Source: Sipunculus nudus (Eukaryota > Annelida > Sipuncula > Golfingiida > Sipunculidae). From it: 64,000 bases of DNA. This document shows, piece by piece, positions 34,426 to 47,029 of this stretch. A model generated the notes under the pieces. The model ran no database searches and had not been told where the DNA came from. It saw only the letters and a list, made by a program, of their open reading frames with translations. The DNA lies in assembly GCA_026874595.1 (NCBI GenBank), contig CM049314.1, positions 58,640,300 to 58,704,299 of the forward strand, read 5' to 3'. Position 1 is the stretch's first letter. Every line of letters starts with the position of its first letter. A program made the position numbers and the translations under genes.

Positions 34426-34428
<3 letters not shown>

Positions 34429-35070
34429 CATGGTCAGTTATTTATATTATTATTCATATAATCATTAACAACATTTTATAGACCATAATGATCGCAAGAA
34501 TATATTTTCATTTTTCATTTATTACCAAACTCATTAATTTAAATATTAAGCAAATACATTTCAGCATTCAATAGAGCTTACATGATATTATTTTATACGT
34601 AAATAAATTGGCGATATATGTTTAGTTAGAATTTTATATAGAAAATGTAAACAGTTTTTAACAAGTAGTGAAAAATTAGTATTTTCCCCCTCCTAATCAT
34701 GGATCTCATTCTGCTAGCAACGCAAATATTTCTAACATACCACACATTAGGTGGTGCGAGCAAGAGGTATGTTAATATATGCCAATAAAGTGTACACAAC
34801 GGCGCAGTACTTTCTCTTTAGGGTTTTCATTTTTGCCAAACCGGCCATTAGAGCACGGTTGCATTTTCTGTTTTTGCCCAATGTTTTGGTAATGTGCTTT
34901 GGCAATTTGCCAAATAGCCGTGTTGTGTTGCATGAATTTAGTGATTCACGAACCTACTGGGTTTGCCTTGACTACCTGGCATATAGTAGGGCATATCTAG
35001 ATGTTAATGTTTGTTTAATGACTTTCATGTTAGGTTAAATGTTATATAACCACGACCGCAACGACTGGTC
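34426..35070 (+). repeat. Dispersed repeat, copy 1 (paired with 55426-56045)
   Basis: Shares with the second copy atagaccata.tgatcg, gatattat...atacgtaaataaat, gagtactttctctttaggg-like text, ttgtgttgcat and the terminal acgaccgcaa, with many changes. In both copies the segment follows a (TA)n tract directly. No coding capacity beyond a chance 95-codon frame. Confidence 0.8.
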
Positions 35071-35980
35071 AGAAGTTTTTATTAGCGTATTAAAGTAATA
35101 GCCCTTTGATAAGCCGATATGTACATTCTCTGACAGTTTTAAGAGAATGTTATCCTTCTTCTAACATTCAAACGTGAATACGTGACCAAGAGAAGCCACG
35201 TCAAATTTTACCCTGTGGACAGACAGAGAGACACACATTTATATGTAAAAAATGAAATGACAAAGACACCTTTGAATAGTCACAAGCTATAAGTATTGCA
35301 TAAGTATTGCATGTATTGACTATTGTTATATTTAGGTACTCAGAATACACATTATAAATCAGAGTCATATTGTTAATTGAACTTGTTAATTGGAAGACGG
35401 GGCGGGGTAGAGAAAGAGAGAGAGAGAGGTTGTCTGTGATGGTTACTGCAGGCTGTTTGGGTTGCTGACATGGAGGCGGCTATCTGCCCTATATATAATT
35501 ATATAACAAATGGTTGTTGGCCACAACACCTTAGAAGAAACCTTGCCGGATCTAAACAGTTATTTTTACCCAAAAAAATATTAAAAAAAAAAACTAAATA
35601 AAAGCTGCAGATTTTGATCAACTGCTTTCCAATTCTAGACCTTTTCCTCTATAGCAGCCTATTCAGGCCACACCTAGCTTTTCAACAAATTTCCAACAAT
35701 TATCATGATTAGTGATATTTGACAATTATCCTTAAGCTGGGCCCATTAATTACGCAATATTCACCTAATTTCTTACATGAACATAGTAAATATGTGCAAA
35801 AATAAATATGCCAAACATGATGAAAAGAGCGCAATTGGTTTTTTTTAAGTAAACATGATTTAAATCAAAAATGTTGACAAAATTAAGAAAAAGAGTTTTT
35901 TTCTTTTTTGTTTTGGAGGAGCCTTTTGGGACATCTAACTCTATGTTGAATTTCATATTCGTAGGCCGAACGATTTCGGA
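35071..35980. other. Intergenic, no gene seen
   Basis: Includes an (AG)n tract near 35413-35428. No gene seen. Confidence 0.4.
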
Positions 35981-36085
35981 ACGTGCCAGTTCAATCGAAT
36001 GAAAGATAGAGAAACGAATAGTAGTACGGACGGACGGACAGCCGAGGGGCCATCGCTATAGCTTGGTTGACTTATAGGCAGCTAA
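35981..36085 (+). repeat. End of a dispersed repeat (cggacggacgg motif)
   Basis: cggacggacggacagcc, then atcgctatagcttggttgac, resembles 40375-40430 (atcgctgtagcttaggtgac). It is probably the same family's end. Confidence 0.5.
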
Positions 36086-36499
36086 CCCAATGATCAGTGA
36101 CAGGTGAATATTTAAGATTTAAGAGCTGAGTGAATGACCATGCTAACTACTCTCAGATAGACTTAGTGCTTGTTTAACTATGATTGTTTCTGAATATAAT
36201 TAAAATATTATATGCAGTATGAATCATAAAAGACATTGAGCCTCGCCGGAGTATTAGAAGTACTGGACGACCCAATGTTATTAATAAATATGTATCGTCA
36301 TCCTACTCACTTAATATGAACAAATAACTATATCACAAATCTCAGCAGCTTAATATACCCCAGTATCTTAATATACGATGGAACCACATTAGGTCGATAT
36401 CTTTGTGATTATATTGATTATGGCTGTAGGTCCTAGGGACTTTCGTTGAACTTCTGAATCACCTTTTCTTTGTTATCTTGCACAGCAATTTATGCAGCT

Positions 36500-36895
36500 A
36501 ATATAATTCAGAATTAGAAATTACCTAATGACCAACATTATTTAAGTTCTGGATATATGTTCAGAACACGTCTCTATGTTTCTCAGGCAATATCGTACAA
36601 AATACATTTGACAAAATAATAGCCTCATTCCTGATCAACATTATAAAAAATATCGCTTCGTCAAAGCCAAACATAGGTAGAGGGTATGAGAATGGTTTTA
36701 TACACGTGTTGATTGTGAAGTCGTGATAAGTGGGTGATTGAGGTTAAACGTGCTAGTCATCTTTGGCGCATTGCCAAGGAGCGATTGTCCGTGACCGACC
36801 ATGACCCAGACCAAACACATTCATTTAGTATTATGCACATGTTTGATCATATACGGTCACCATTGGGACTGGATGAAAGTATCCATAATATATAA
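36500..36895 (+). repeat. Duplicated segment, copy 1 (with 38325-38735)
   Basis: About 390 bp matching 38325-38735 in the same orientation with divergence: ttcagaacac.t.tctatgt, tctcaggc, aacgt.ctagtcat, ggagcgatt and a shared end before a TATA-like stretch. Confidence 0.75.
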
Positions 36896-36949
36896 GTGCC
36901 TGTAATGCTGTACTAATTGCGTATAGGTTGGGAACCGTTGGGTTCTCTC

Positions 36950-37335
36950 ATTTTAAGTAAGACTATGTTGCAAAGTTGCATAGTGCCTGTCAACTTTCCC
37001 AGCAGTATCGCGATTTGTCAACAACTCTTGCAAACTTCCACCACTTCCCTACATTTACCAGCAATTTTGCCTCCTACCACGCAAGTTGTCAGTAATTTAG
37101 CATTTTTGAACGAAACTTTGTCATCCAATTAAGGAAGACCCCCAAGCCTTTCATAGACGCAAATTGCTAGCAATTAAGCAACTGATAGCAACTTTGCCAG
37201 CCGCTTGAAAGGGTCGTATGATTTCAACCAGTCAATTTGTATGCAATTTAGCAACTTTGAACGTAACTTTGCAATTTGGTAGAGATTTCCCAGGACTTCC
37301 CTGCATTTCGAGCTCACTGGCCAGTCATGACTATG
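36950..37335 (+). repeat. Diverged tandem repeat, period about 152 bp
   Basis: ttgtcagtaatttagcattt near 37086 and ttgtatgcaatttagcaact near 37237 belong to two units rich in caactttg. The small open frames here follow the repeat. Confidence 0.55.
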
Positions 37336-37924
37336 GCAAGAATGCATGCTCTACCCAGCCTGGAGTTTTCGTGCAATACTTGGTCTCCCGGGTCCACAGT
37401 AATGCCCATGCATTGACCTCCAATATACATTAGAACAGCTCTAATGGAAATGGATCTCTCTGAAAAGGAAGTAGTGGTTTATAATTTCGACGCTAAATTA
37501 AGACCAAATGATTCCGCTTTCAATATTCAGTTGTGTCAACAGTTGGGTCAGTTGAGATCAGTTGCATAACCATTTGACATATTTTTTATTGGTTTACATG
37601 TATCTTGTTATCTACATTAATATATATTCATGATAACCAAGGTCCTAACAGTTCGACAAATTTTGGTTGTTTGACAAATGGTTGTTCAAAAGGAAGCCCC
37701 ACAACTGAAACACAGTTTGATTTACACATTTGATTCTGCAGTTGGAGCCTACAAACCTCCTCCAGAATTTTCTTATTAGTTGTCTGTTCATATTTACACT
37801 GTTCATGTGTAAACACTGTCACGCTATAGTTACGAGTTTCACCTCACGAGTGGTAGAATAAATACATACATATAGGCGGCTTCCACACACCTAAATGAAA
37901 TCGTCATTTATCATAGTAGTATAA

Positions 37925-37926
<2 letters not shown>
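37336..37926. other. Intergenic, no gene seen
   Basis: Nothing recognised apart from a weak tRNA-like stretch on the minus strand near 37340-37365. Confidence 0.35.

Positions 37927-37974
<48 letters not shown>
37927..37974. repeat. (TA)n microsatellite
   Basis: About 48 bp of TA. Confidence 0.97.
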
Positions 37975-37977
<3 letters not shown>

Positions 37978-38324
37978 TGATTCTGATTACCTCCAAATTT
38001 AAAGGATTATTCTTACGTCTTAACCCTTACCCACTACAACTTTTACTAAGCGTTGCATTACGCGTGCAAGTGCCTTTATTCGTATTGTCAGCTACTACAT
38101 CGACCGTATATATATATCATGTCTTTTTCCAAAACGTATTTCTTTATGTGATTTGTTTAATAGCATAATTTGCCAATTGTCATAGTTTTCTGAGTTTTTA
38201 AGGAGAAGGAAGTAAGGGCTTGCCTGGATAAATCTAGCACACGGAAACTTTATGTCATATAATTAACATCACGGGATAAATCCTTGCGGAAACAAGGAGT
38301 AATATATACGACATTCCGTCTCTA

Positions 38325-38735
38325 CCAGCATATTACAGAATTACCTAGTGACAAAATGATTAATATCATTGAATAAACATTCAGAACACTTATCTATGTG
38401 TCTCAGGCGAGATCTTAAGAACTATTTGGTAAAATTATCTGAGGTATGAAACATAAAAAGATTGCTTCCAATTAGTCAAACGTTGATGGAGGTTATAGCT
38501 TGGGTTATTTATACACAAGTGTGGACTGTGCAGTCGTGGTTTTACAGTCTGTATCTAATTTACAACACAAAAAGTGGGGGATTTAAGTTCAACGTACTAG
38601 TCATTATTGAAGCATTACCTAGGAGCGATTATCTTTGTCCGACAATGACTCAGATCAATCCATTTTGTATTTTCTATGTACCTGATGTAATATTGTCACC
38701 TAGGCCTGGATAAAAGTATCAATTATATAGGATTT
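38325..38735 (+). repeat. Duplicated segment, copy 2 (with 36500-36895)
   Basis: Second copy, about 1830 bp downstream of the first and more altered internally. Confidence 0.75.
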
Positions 38736-39440
38736 TCCTTGATGAAAGACTTGACCGGCAGTCAAAAGGGCTGATGAAGCGTAACAAGGAAATGGCATAA
38801 ATTATTAACACAATGAGCAATGTGCTAACTTTAAACATATTTTTGTAAGTAATAGCAAGTATTTACACCGAGCCTTATTCTGTTAAACACAATGACCAGC
38901 GTATATAAAAAGAGAAAAGGATTTAATTAAATACGAGTAATGTATTTATGATATATGCAGAAAAAGAACACCAAAAACAGTTTGTCACTACCTGCTCCCA
39001 ATTAGCTAACTCTTTCTTTAAGAGCAGTACTGGCTTATCGTTGTAAATAATAAAGTGAGTAACATCTGATACATTATTAATTGTTCATATTACATAAAAA
39101 ATTATTCATCGATAAGTGAACTGTGTGGTATTTGTCTGACTATTTCTGTACGATGTTTATATAACCAAACGACATTAAAGGAAAAGGTGACCCATGGATC
39201 ATACGGCTCAGTAAATCTCTGACACTTAGGAATCCATCAACTTAGATTATTGTCATTTCAGCATTTTTATTATTATTTTTTTTTTTAATTCAGTCTGTGG
39301 CAGTTAAGTAGAATTTTTGGATAGGTTTCCTTTGCATTTTTCTTGGTGATTGCAATTGGTTTTGATTTCCAGCCTAGCCGACGAACATGAATTTTCTTAG
39401 TGCTGAAAGTATTCAAAAACATGCTTTAACCAAAGGGACT
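38736..39440. other. Intergenic, no gene seen
   Basis: AT-rich, nothing recognised. Confidence 0.4.
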
Positions 39441-40435
39441 GCAAAAGAAAAATTAAGAAAATGTAAATGACACCACCAGTTAAACACATCCGAAAGGGTC
39501 ATGCATGATCATCAAGTTTTCTAAATTTCAGAGGACCCCTGGCACATATTACTGGAATCTTTAATTATAAAATGAAGATATAGATTAGATGAGGCATCTG
39601 TTTTTGAAAATGGGTACCCCTCAGTGTAGAAAACGTTACACTTTTCTTTAAATGTACCGTTTGATAAGACATAGCTCTAAAGGATACACTTTTTTCAATC
39701 AGTTCATTCAATGTGAACAATTTCTTTGCAGAACTAAAATATTATATTTCCACCCTAATTTTTAAGTCTGAAAATAATATTGAAAATGCAAAAAAAGTAA
39801 ATGTAGACGGCAGCACCAGTTGTGAAAAACTAAAGCGACTACAATGATCTTCAAGGTTACTGAATTTCAGAAAGATAGATGGAATCACCAATGAGATATG
39901 TTACTTAAAGTTTTATACATCCACATTACAAAGTGTTAAATTTCGCAAATGTGTCAAATTGCACAGCTAAAAGGGCTGCAATATGATAATTAAGGTTAAT
40001 GGATAACATAAAAATATTATTTAATCTTTGTTCAAAGAATGAATTTCCAATATCAGCAGTCCTAATTTTTATTGCAAAAATCTGCCCGAAAGGGAGTTTT
40101 GATAGTTTAAACATAATTACAATGATATTTGTATGGAAGATGCAAAATGTTATATTTGCCCTGTTAGATGAAATTTTGGTTTGTTTTGCAGCCCAGAACA
40201 CTAACACAAGTCTAAATTTCTGAGTGTGATAAGTCCATAAAATACGCGTAAATCGTAGAATATAGCGCTACATTCGCAGTGGTCCAATTTTTCGTTTGCA
40301 AAGAGATTGGACAAGATCCTAAAGATATATTAAGTGAGAAGTTTCGGTGTTAAAATTTGTTCTTTATTAACTGCCGGCCGGTCCGACAAAGGTTGATCGC
40401 TGTAGCTTAGGTGACATATGGTCAACTGAGCAGAA
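39441..40435 (+). repeat. Dispersed repeat with internal tandem units
   Basis: gacaccaccagtt (near 39470) and gacggcagcaccagtt (near 39807) head two related units of about 340 bp, each continuing with gatcatcaag or gatcttcaagg and tttcag. The right end (atcgctgtagcttaggtgac) matches the family end at 36050. Confidence 0.55.
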
Positions 40436-40755
40436 AAGGAGATCGAACAATTATTCATGATATTTTTTTCAAAAGAATAATTAGTAATGGTTGATGGGTA
40501 TATTTACATTTGTTTTCAGTGTGTTTGCATTCATTTATTTTAGCGCAGGGGTATGCATCATATTCTGCAAATCTGGAACATGGTGTTAACTTATTATACT
40601 ATACATATTAATGCCCCTTAATGTGAGGGTATCTAAAAAAAAATGACGAATATTTTCTGTTGATAATTAAGATTGTTTTCAAATGTTCGAATTTTGGTAA
40701 TTAGAATAAACACAATGAACCTGCCTGACCATTGGCATATTAAGGATTTGACGAT

Positions 40756-40758
<3 letters not shown>

Positions 40759-40793
<35 letters not shown>
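40759..40793. repeat. (GT)n microsatellite
   Basis: About 35 bp of TG/GT. Confidence 0.98.
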
Positions 40794-40794
<1 letters not shown>

Positions 40795-41379
40795 GTGGGG
40801 GGGCAATGTTACGCCTTGCAGAGAAGCTTTTTTTTATCACGAGTAAACAGTCATGGAAATATATTAACGTTATTTGTTAGATGGTCATGACAAATGTAAT
40901 CTGGTCAAACTAATGGAGTAGTTTGTATTATAGGCTTTACATGGTATGCCCCGTGATGCATATGGTAAATTCTAAGATGTTTTGTTACACGTTTGTGTGG
41001 GCCTACAACTGTTGCTGAAATTTTATTCAATTTGGACAGAGAGAGATTTAAAGATTTGGAGACATTTTTACACCATACATGGGTTTTTAGCAACTGCCCA
41101 CTCGCAGGTTAAAACAATTAATGAGGTTCCAATCCCGACATGTTTCCCGTTTATATAACACTTATATCCGAGTCTACAGTGTTTAAATCGATAGACTATA
41201 ACTAGGCCAGGTGGATCCAACTTTTATTCTGTGGTTGCCACATTTCATTATGATTATGACACTGATGCCTTGACACATCCTGACTGCATGCATAATTGGA
41301 CTGTCCATGTCCAATGTTTAGAATTCATACCTGCTTACTGTCAGACTGAATTTCCGAGATACCAAAACATATAACTTAA
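40794..41379. other. Intergenic, no gene seen
   Basis: Nothing recognised. Confidence 0.4.
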
Positions 41380-41587
41380 GGGGCGGATCCATGGTTTACG
41401 AAAAGGGGGGTCCCACCCAGGAGAACTAAAAAAGTCTTAAAAAGGACCCCCCCCCCAAAGGTCTGTAAAAAGAAGGGGGGGATCCAGGCCGTCAAATATT
41501 GTCCGAAAACCTTAAAAGAAGGTTGCTTCGGATGATAAAGGGGGAGTCCGGACTCACTGGATCCCCCTCCCTCCGGATCCGCTTCTG
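41380..41587. mobile_element. GGATCC-ended short element, copy B
   Basis: Starts aggggcggatccatgg and ends ccggatccgcttctg, so the ends are inverted copies around GCGGATCC. The interior has G- and C-runs. It is the clearest copy of the family seen also at 10054 and 43273. Confidence 0.7.
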
Positions 41588-42472
41588 ATCTTTCCTCCGT
41601 TACATGAAGCTTATAAGTCACAAGGACCTAGATTTACGGTCTCCTATTGTAACCTGGCTGATTAAAAATAGATCTAATAACTATAATTTGTGCCATCGCT
41701 TGAGCACTTGTGGTAAACCAGCCGATAACCTGGTCCCCATAAATGTTTGTTCTAAAGGGCCATCAGATAACCAAAACGTGTACATGTCCTACAAATGCAT
41801 ATATCCTGTGCCCTACTTCCTGTGACCGACCCCTAACAAGCTCTACCTGATTTATCATCTTAATACATTTCTCACAGGTCTGAATATTGATTTTCCTGTC
41901 GCCTCTGGTCGGGATCAGCAGGGGTCGAGTTGATTTATCTGTTTGCCTTCTCGTCTGAATCTTGTATTCTTGGTGAAGTGATAGACAAATAAATGTAAAT
42001 ACTCGAGGTCAGTAGGCGACTTGATAAATATGCGAACAAACGAACAATAGGTTCAAGGTTAGCCACCTAACTGCATTTCTAGCAAATGGGAGGAATGATG
42101 AGGCACAGTGCGCACAAAGGGCGGTTTGTTTCTCTGAATCGGGGCCCTCGGCCCAAGTAAAAGATATCGCTATTTGACGCGGCTTTTTTTTTTTTGCTCC
42201 TATACAAAGACGTAAACTTAACGCATGCTTCAAACCCGGAACAAAATATGAGTTTCTCCTTCATAGTGCCGAATTAACTTTCTCAGGCACCTTGTACTGT
42301 CGGATTCTACAAAAGTATAACTACAGTATATGAAACGGACCCTACTGTTGCCGTTTATCGCTTTATTGTAAGCAATTTTAAGGAAATTAATGTCAAAGTC
42401 ATCAAGCCTCGGTACGTTTTAGAATGTTTGCTAAAATATGCAGACCTCCAAATTGAGTTGTTAATTAATCTG

Positions 42473-42473
<1 letters not shown>
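41588..42473. other. Intergenic, no gene seen
   Basis: Nothing recognised. Confidence 0.4.
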
Positions 42474-42526
<53 letters not shown>

Positions 42527-42560
42527 CTGTCCGCTCCAGAGGGGTTTTACTGTATAAGAT
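42474..42560. repeat. (TA)n microsatellite with adjoining MITE end
   Basis: About 48 bp of TA followed by gtccgctccagaggggtttt and actgtata. Reversed, that is TATACAGTAAAACCCCTC, an end of the 6953-7133 MITE family. Confidence 0.7.
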
Positions 42561-43272
42561 AAGATGCTTGCAAATTATCTTTTTTGTAGGCCACCAGAAT
42601 TCATATATTAATTTTTTGTGTGATGTCTTTCTATTTTTCTCAACTGATAAAGACTTTATTAATGGCTCATTCATGTTTAAAACACGCACTTCATTAATGA
42701 TTCCGCCATATAAATCAAAACAGTAGTTACAACGTTATTATGTATACATAAGAAGGTAAATCAATAAAATTATTTGTGCAAGATTTTGGTTGTCATCATG
42801 AATTTCACAACAAAACAAGCTTTTTTCTAAGTTACATCCCATTAAAGGAGGGGTTAACAGCTGTATGTGAAAATAATTAATATTATCCCACTTATGCTTG
42901 CGAATCAATAACATTCTCGATGCTCAAGGTTCCTCAGTAGATGAATATATTTTTTATTGATGTAAAACATTATGTATATTATTATGAGTTTTCACATAAA
43001 ATGAAATGTGAATTATTTCATGGCCATGCTGAAAAAGATGATAAAAAACGACATTATAAATTGCCTAACAAACGTGTCAATTACCATTCAAATTATGACT
43101 GACCCCCAGGTATCAGGCAAATTATATGAGTGAGTAAAAAAAACAGTGGTGTCCATGTCTCTCAGGCACCCATCTGTGGCTGGCATCAGTCTCCTCTTCA
43201 GTTCTGCACCCCTCACAGAACAATGGCATGATTAGATCTCTCGGGGCCTGATAATATGTCCAGGAGTAATTA
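42561..43272. other. Intergenic, no gene seen
   Basis: Nothing recognised. Confidence 0.4.
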
Positions 43273-43420
43273 GAAGGGTCGGATCCGGGGTTTAGGAAGA
43301 GGAAAGAGGTCTTCCCCACGTCGAGGGGGGGGGGGGCTCCCTAAGAAAAGTTGGGGCGGTTGTAAAAAAAAAGGTGGAACCGCAACCAAATTACTCACCC
43401 TCCGTGGATCGGTTTTTGAT
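43273..43420. mobile_element. GGATCC-ended short element, copy C
   Basis: Starts aagggtcggatccgggg and ends ccgtggatcggtttttga, with G-runs inside. It is the most diverged of the three copies. Confidence 0.5.
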
Positions 43421-43439
43421 AATAATAAGTCTCATGAAC

Positions 43440-43447
43440 ATGTTATG

Positions 43448-43482
<35 letters not shown>

Positions 43483-44349
43483 TATAATTTGGTGGGGGGC
43501 AGAGGTCTCATGGTGATCCATCGAGGCCTGAGGCTTAGAGGTAATTAACCAGAAGTTTGTCTTGCTTGAAGCCAAATCTTTAGAGCTCCATGTAATAGTT
43601 ACCTCGGATATGCACACAAACCTCGGGCCCCGAGGTCTCACTGTTATAACAGGTCTGTCTTAGCCTTAGGCCCCTTGTTTACTTCTGCATTTAATATGAA
43701 ACATTGGGCTGCATATATCTATTGCGTCCTGCAAAGTGAATGGATCCCTTCAGTTCAGCTGATTAAAGTATTAGTATTTAAAACATGGTTGGATAGGTCT
43801 CTTGGGGCCTCATGAGAACCACGATAATAATAAGACGATTGATTAAGACTGTAGGATACCTGATGCACCATGAAAGTAATAATAATGATAATGCTAATAA
43901 CTAGGAATGTGCTCAGAGAACGCAGACCTCCGCCAAGGAGACTTTTACCCCAATATGGCATTATAAGAAATGCAACATTTTTCCTTATAAAATTGCTACA
44001 ATGATATACGTTGATTTACTGATACCGTTAAGGTAAACGGCATAAGGAGCACATGGAGTGACGTAATTGCCCTCATTAACGTCACAGCACGCACTCCAAA
44101 GATGGCCATACCCTCACATGCTACTTCCCCATTTAAACAAATGTGCTATAAAACCCCATAAAACATTCATTCCGGGGTTATTCACATGCGAATCATCCCA
44201 ATATTTAATCCTTTTATCATTGCCGAGCTATCTTATAAACATTCCTCAATATCCGTTGATAACTTTTTGAGTAATGTTTTGCTCACAGACAAACACACAG
44301 ACAAACCAACGCGACAAAAACATAACCCCCTCGGCTCGGCGGAGATAAA

Positions 44350-44396
<47 letters not shown>

Positions 44397-45149
44397 TGAC
44401 GATAATAATAATAGTTATATTGTTATTAATAAAAATAATAATAATAAAGATAATAATACTAATAATAATGATTATTAGACTGTAATATGAGCATGATAAT
44501 AAAATATGATTGTAATAATAACAATTTAAACATGAGGCGTGGATGCCCATGATAATAAATCAAATGATAATAATGAGACAGCAATGATAAATTTGGAATA
44601 GCAAATGCAGGGGCCAGGGTTACAATAATAATAATTATAGGACAATGGTGGCATAAGGCCCCATGATAATACAAAAGAACTCGATAATGATAATAATAAT
44701 AATAATAATAATAATATACTGTTAATACTATTAATTAAATTAATAAGAATCATAATAAGACTTCTAAGGCTGCGTTATAAAAATTATGGGTAATAATTAG
44801 TGATAAAATAAATAATATTATGATTGTAGGGGCTTTTGATGATAAAGCGTTTAGGGTGGCGGGGTTTCCCTATTAAAGACTGTTGTGGGACTGAAGCGTT
44901 TGGTTATAACATTACTCTGTTGGGTCCCATGTTTCCTTCTGTATCTTTAATTAAAAATTATGTTCCATATATCTCTGGGAGGATGAGGAGTTAAGAGCCA
45001 TATGCATGTAGAGGGCTCAAGGCCCTCTACAGTTTTGCAACTAGGACCAAACAATGGTATCACAGTTGTATCAAATCATAATAACTATCAAATCATGTCT
45101 CTACCAGGTCTGTAGGGGGCCTGGGGCCCTTCATAATAATTATTGTAAT

Positions 45150-45189
<40 letters not shown>

Positions 45190-45235
45190 TACTAATGATA
45201 ATAATGTTGGGGCCAGAGGTCTCGTGATAAGTTTA
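43440..45235. repeat. TAA-rich composite low-complexity region
   Basis: Several (TAA)n arrays (43446-43482, 44349-44391, 44687-44716, 45147-45189) alternate with short related pieces such as tctcttggggcctcat and ggggccagaggtctcgtg. Ile- and Tyr-rich frames on both strands are repeat artefacts. Confidence 0.75.
43912..44346. mobile_element. Short inverted-repeat element with CTCCGCC ends
   Basis: The left end cagacctccgccaaggag is the rough inverse of the right end cctcggctcggcggag. Just before the right end are cagacaaacacacagaca and aaccaacgcgacaaaaac. It has no coding frame and is followed by a TAA-type tail. I infer a non-autonomous DNA element. Confidence 0.55.
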
Positions 45236-45860
45236 TATTTGACTGGATGCCCACGCAGTTGGAATGAAAATAAGCATCTTAGGAGGGATGAAAGAAAACA
45301 CGTTTGTTAAAAAATCCATGGTTCTTTTTATGCACACAAACGCTGATAAACAAACCCGCGAGGATCTAGCTTTAAAACCGCACTTCTGAGGACCAGCAGT
45401 TCCGAAACAGTGACGAAGAAGTGCTACTGAGATGAAAAACAATAAAGGACACTCATTGTACATTTTTCCTTTAAGAAAAAAAAGCTTGTAAGACGTGGGA
45501 AAGATGGGTTGACTTAGCGCATTACTTGTGAGGACAGCTTGCTGGGACATTCATTTGGCACATTGTACTTTTATGTCATGTCTTTATGTCGGAGCGAGGA
45601 CATCCTAATTAGCACATCAAACCCTCTTGGATAACAATTTTAACATATTATCGAGGACCAGCTTACATCCCTGCAACACACAGACACTTTTCTAACCATT
45701 TTGCCAATTTCTTAGTAGATTGCTCTGTAACAGACACATATACACAATTCAAGCAAGAAATTGCAAGGATTAGCAAAAAACTTTCCCAGCATAAAGGTTA
45801 GTAAAAATTCTGAACTCAGGAACTTACATTTAGAGATGGGATCGAAAGCTATAGGATCCA
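45236..45860. other. Intergenic, no gene seen
   Basis: A 105-codon minus frame (45233-45550) has no domain or splice support. Confidence 0.35.

Positions 45861-45919
<59 letters not shown>
45861..45919. repeat. (TA)n microsatellite
   Basis: About 58 bp of TA. Confidence 0.98.
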
Positions 45920-45920
<1 letters not shown>

Positions 45921-46052
45921 ATTCCCCAGCAAATTTTCCCAGCTTTTTCAATGCTTAAACAGCTTTTCGTTTTCGAGGACCCGTGTACTAGTCCTAACAG
46001 GAAAAAATGTCCTCGCGCGTTTGTTCCATATCGTGTCCTGTTAAGTTCGGCT

Positions 46053-46090
46053 ATACACACACACACAAACACGTGTGTGTGTGTGTGTAA
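46053..46090. repeat. (AC)n/(GT)n palindromic tract
   Basis: acacacacacacaaacacg is followed directly by its complement tgtgtgtgtgtgtgt, so the tract can fold on itself. Confidence 0.85.
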
Positions 46091-46301
46091 ATGATCAATA
46101 CGACAACCAAGGGGACAGTTCTGAAAAGGTTATGAATATTTTAGAAAATGAACAAATCTAGATTACATATGGAAGACAGCAAATACATTTTATACCTTCT
46201 TGATGAATATAAGTTTAATATTTGTTGTCTTTTTAAATGAACTTGCAAACACCTAAATGTATTTGAAATATCTCACTTGTATTAAATGACCATATCCATA
46301 T

Positions 46302-46308
<7 letters not shown>

Positions 46309-46348
<40 letters not shown>
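46309..46348. repeat. (TA)n microsatellite
   Basis: About 38 bp of TA. Confidence 0.97.
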
Positions 46349-46352
<4 letters not shown>

Positions 46353-46530
46353 TTTTTATAACTACATGTTTATTGGGTTTTAGTATGCAGTTTCATTCTC
46401 AAAAAAACTGGGTCCAATTCAGCTATTTGATATAGCTATAGATTCAGCTATAGATATTAGGTCCGGATCCAATAATTATAACAGTTTAAATTAAAACATC
46501 TTGCTAAATACATTTAAAATAGCCCTTAAC

Positions 46531-46751
46531 CTCACATCTGAATTATCGCCGTACTCTTCTGTTAGCAGGTAGCCCCCTTTAGTGGCAGTAAATGTGTGCA
46601 TTATACATGAAACTATACATTCGCCAATCAACATCGATTTTGACAGCGTTCTGGTTGGAGTAGATGTCACATAAGCGTTTCGTAAAACATACATGTCTCT
46701 GGACAACACATTTAAAAACTTGGCCCCAGAACAAGCACAAATGAAACTGGG
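46531..46751 (-). CDS. Possible isolated coding exon, PAN/apple-like
   Basis: On the minus strand a 221-bp open segment starts after a good acceptor (ttgcacttacag) and ends at a possible donor (gttaag). It encodes PSFICACSGAKF near its start, then TPTRTLSKSMLIGECIVSC. The Leu-Ser-...-Glu-Cys-xxx-Cys spacing recalls PAN/apple modules of secreted proteins. It ends in phase 2, the phase at which the exon at 32137 begins, so the two could belong to one gene with a 14-kb intron. No start or stop is attached. Confidence 0.25.
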
Positions 46752-47029
46752 CTGTAAGTGCAAACGGGTAGCGTCTCTTCCATGTCAAAGGTCAATCGGT
46801 CAATGTGTCGCTTCGGTATGACATTTCTAAAAATTATCAGATTCCAACAAAGTTTTACAAGAAAGCTTCATTCGAACTTATCTTGGAATATCTAAGATTC
46901 TGATGAACAACATTACTAGCCAACAATTTTAATTGTTGACGAAACCATTATATATATATCGTTCATGTCGACCTGTCAAGATTGTTAACATTTTGGATCC
47001 ACCACCAAATCACGTTGTGACCCTGAATT

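Noticed and set aside
36917-37433. Two 71-codon plus-strand frames
   Set aside because: They follow a caactttg-rich tandem repeat and have no family features.
44186-44753. Ile-rich 70-105 codon frames
   Set aside because: Translations of (TAA)n/(ATT)n arrays.
45233-45550. 105-codon minus-strand frame
   Set aside because: No recognisable domain, no splice signals in phase, and repeats on both sides.
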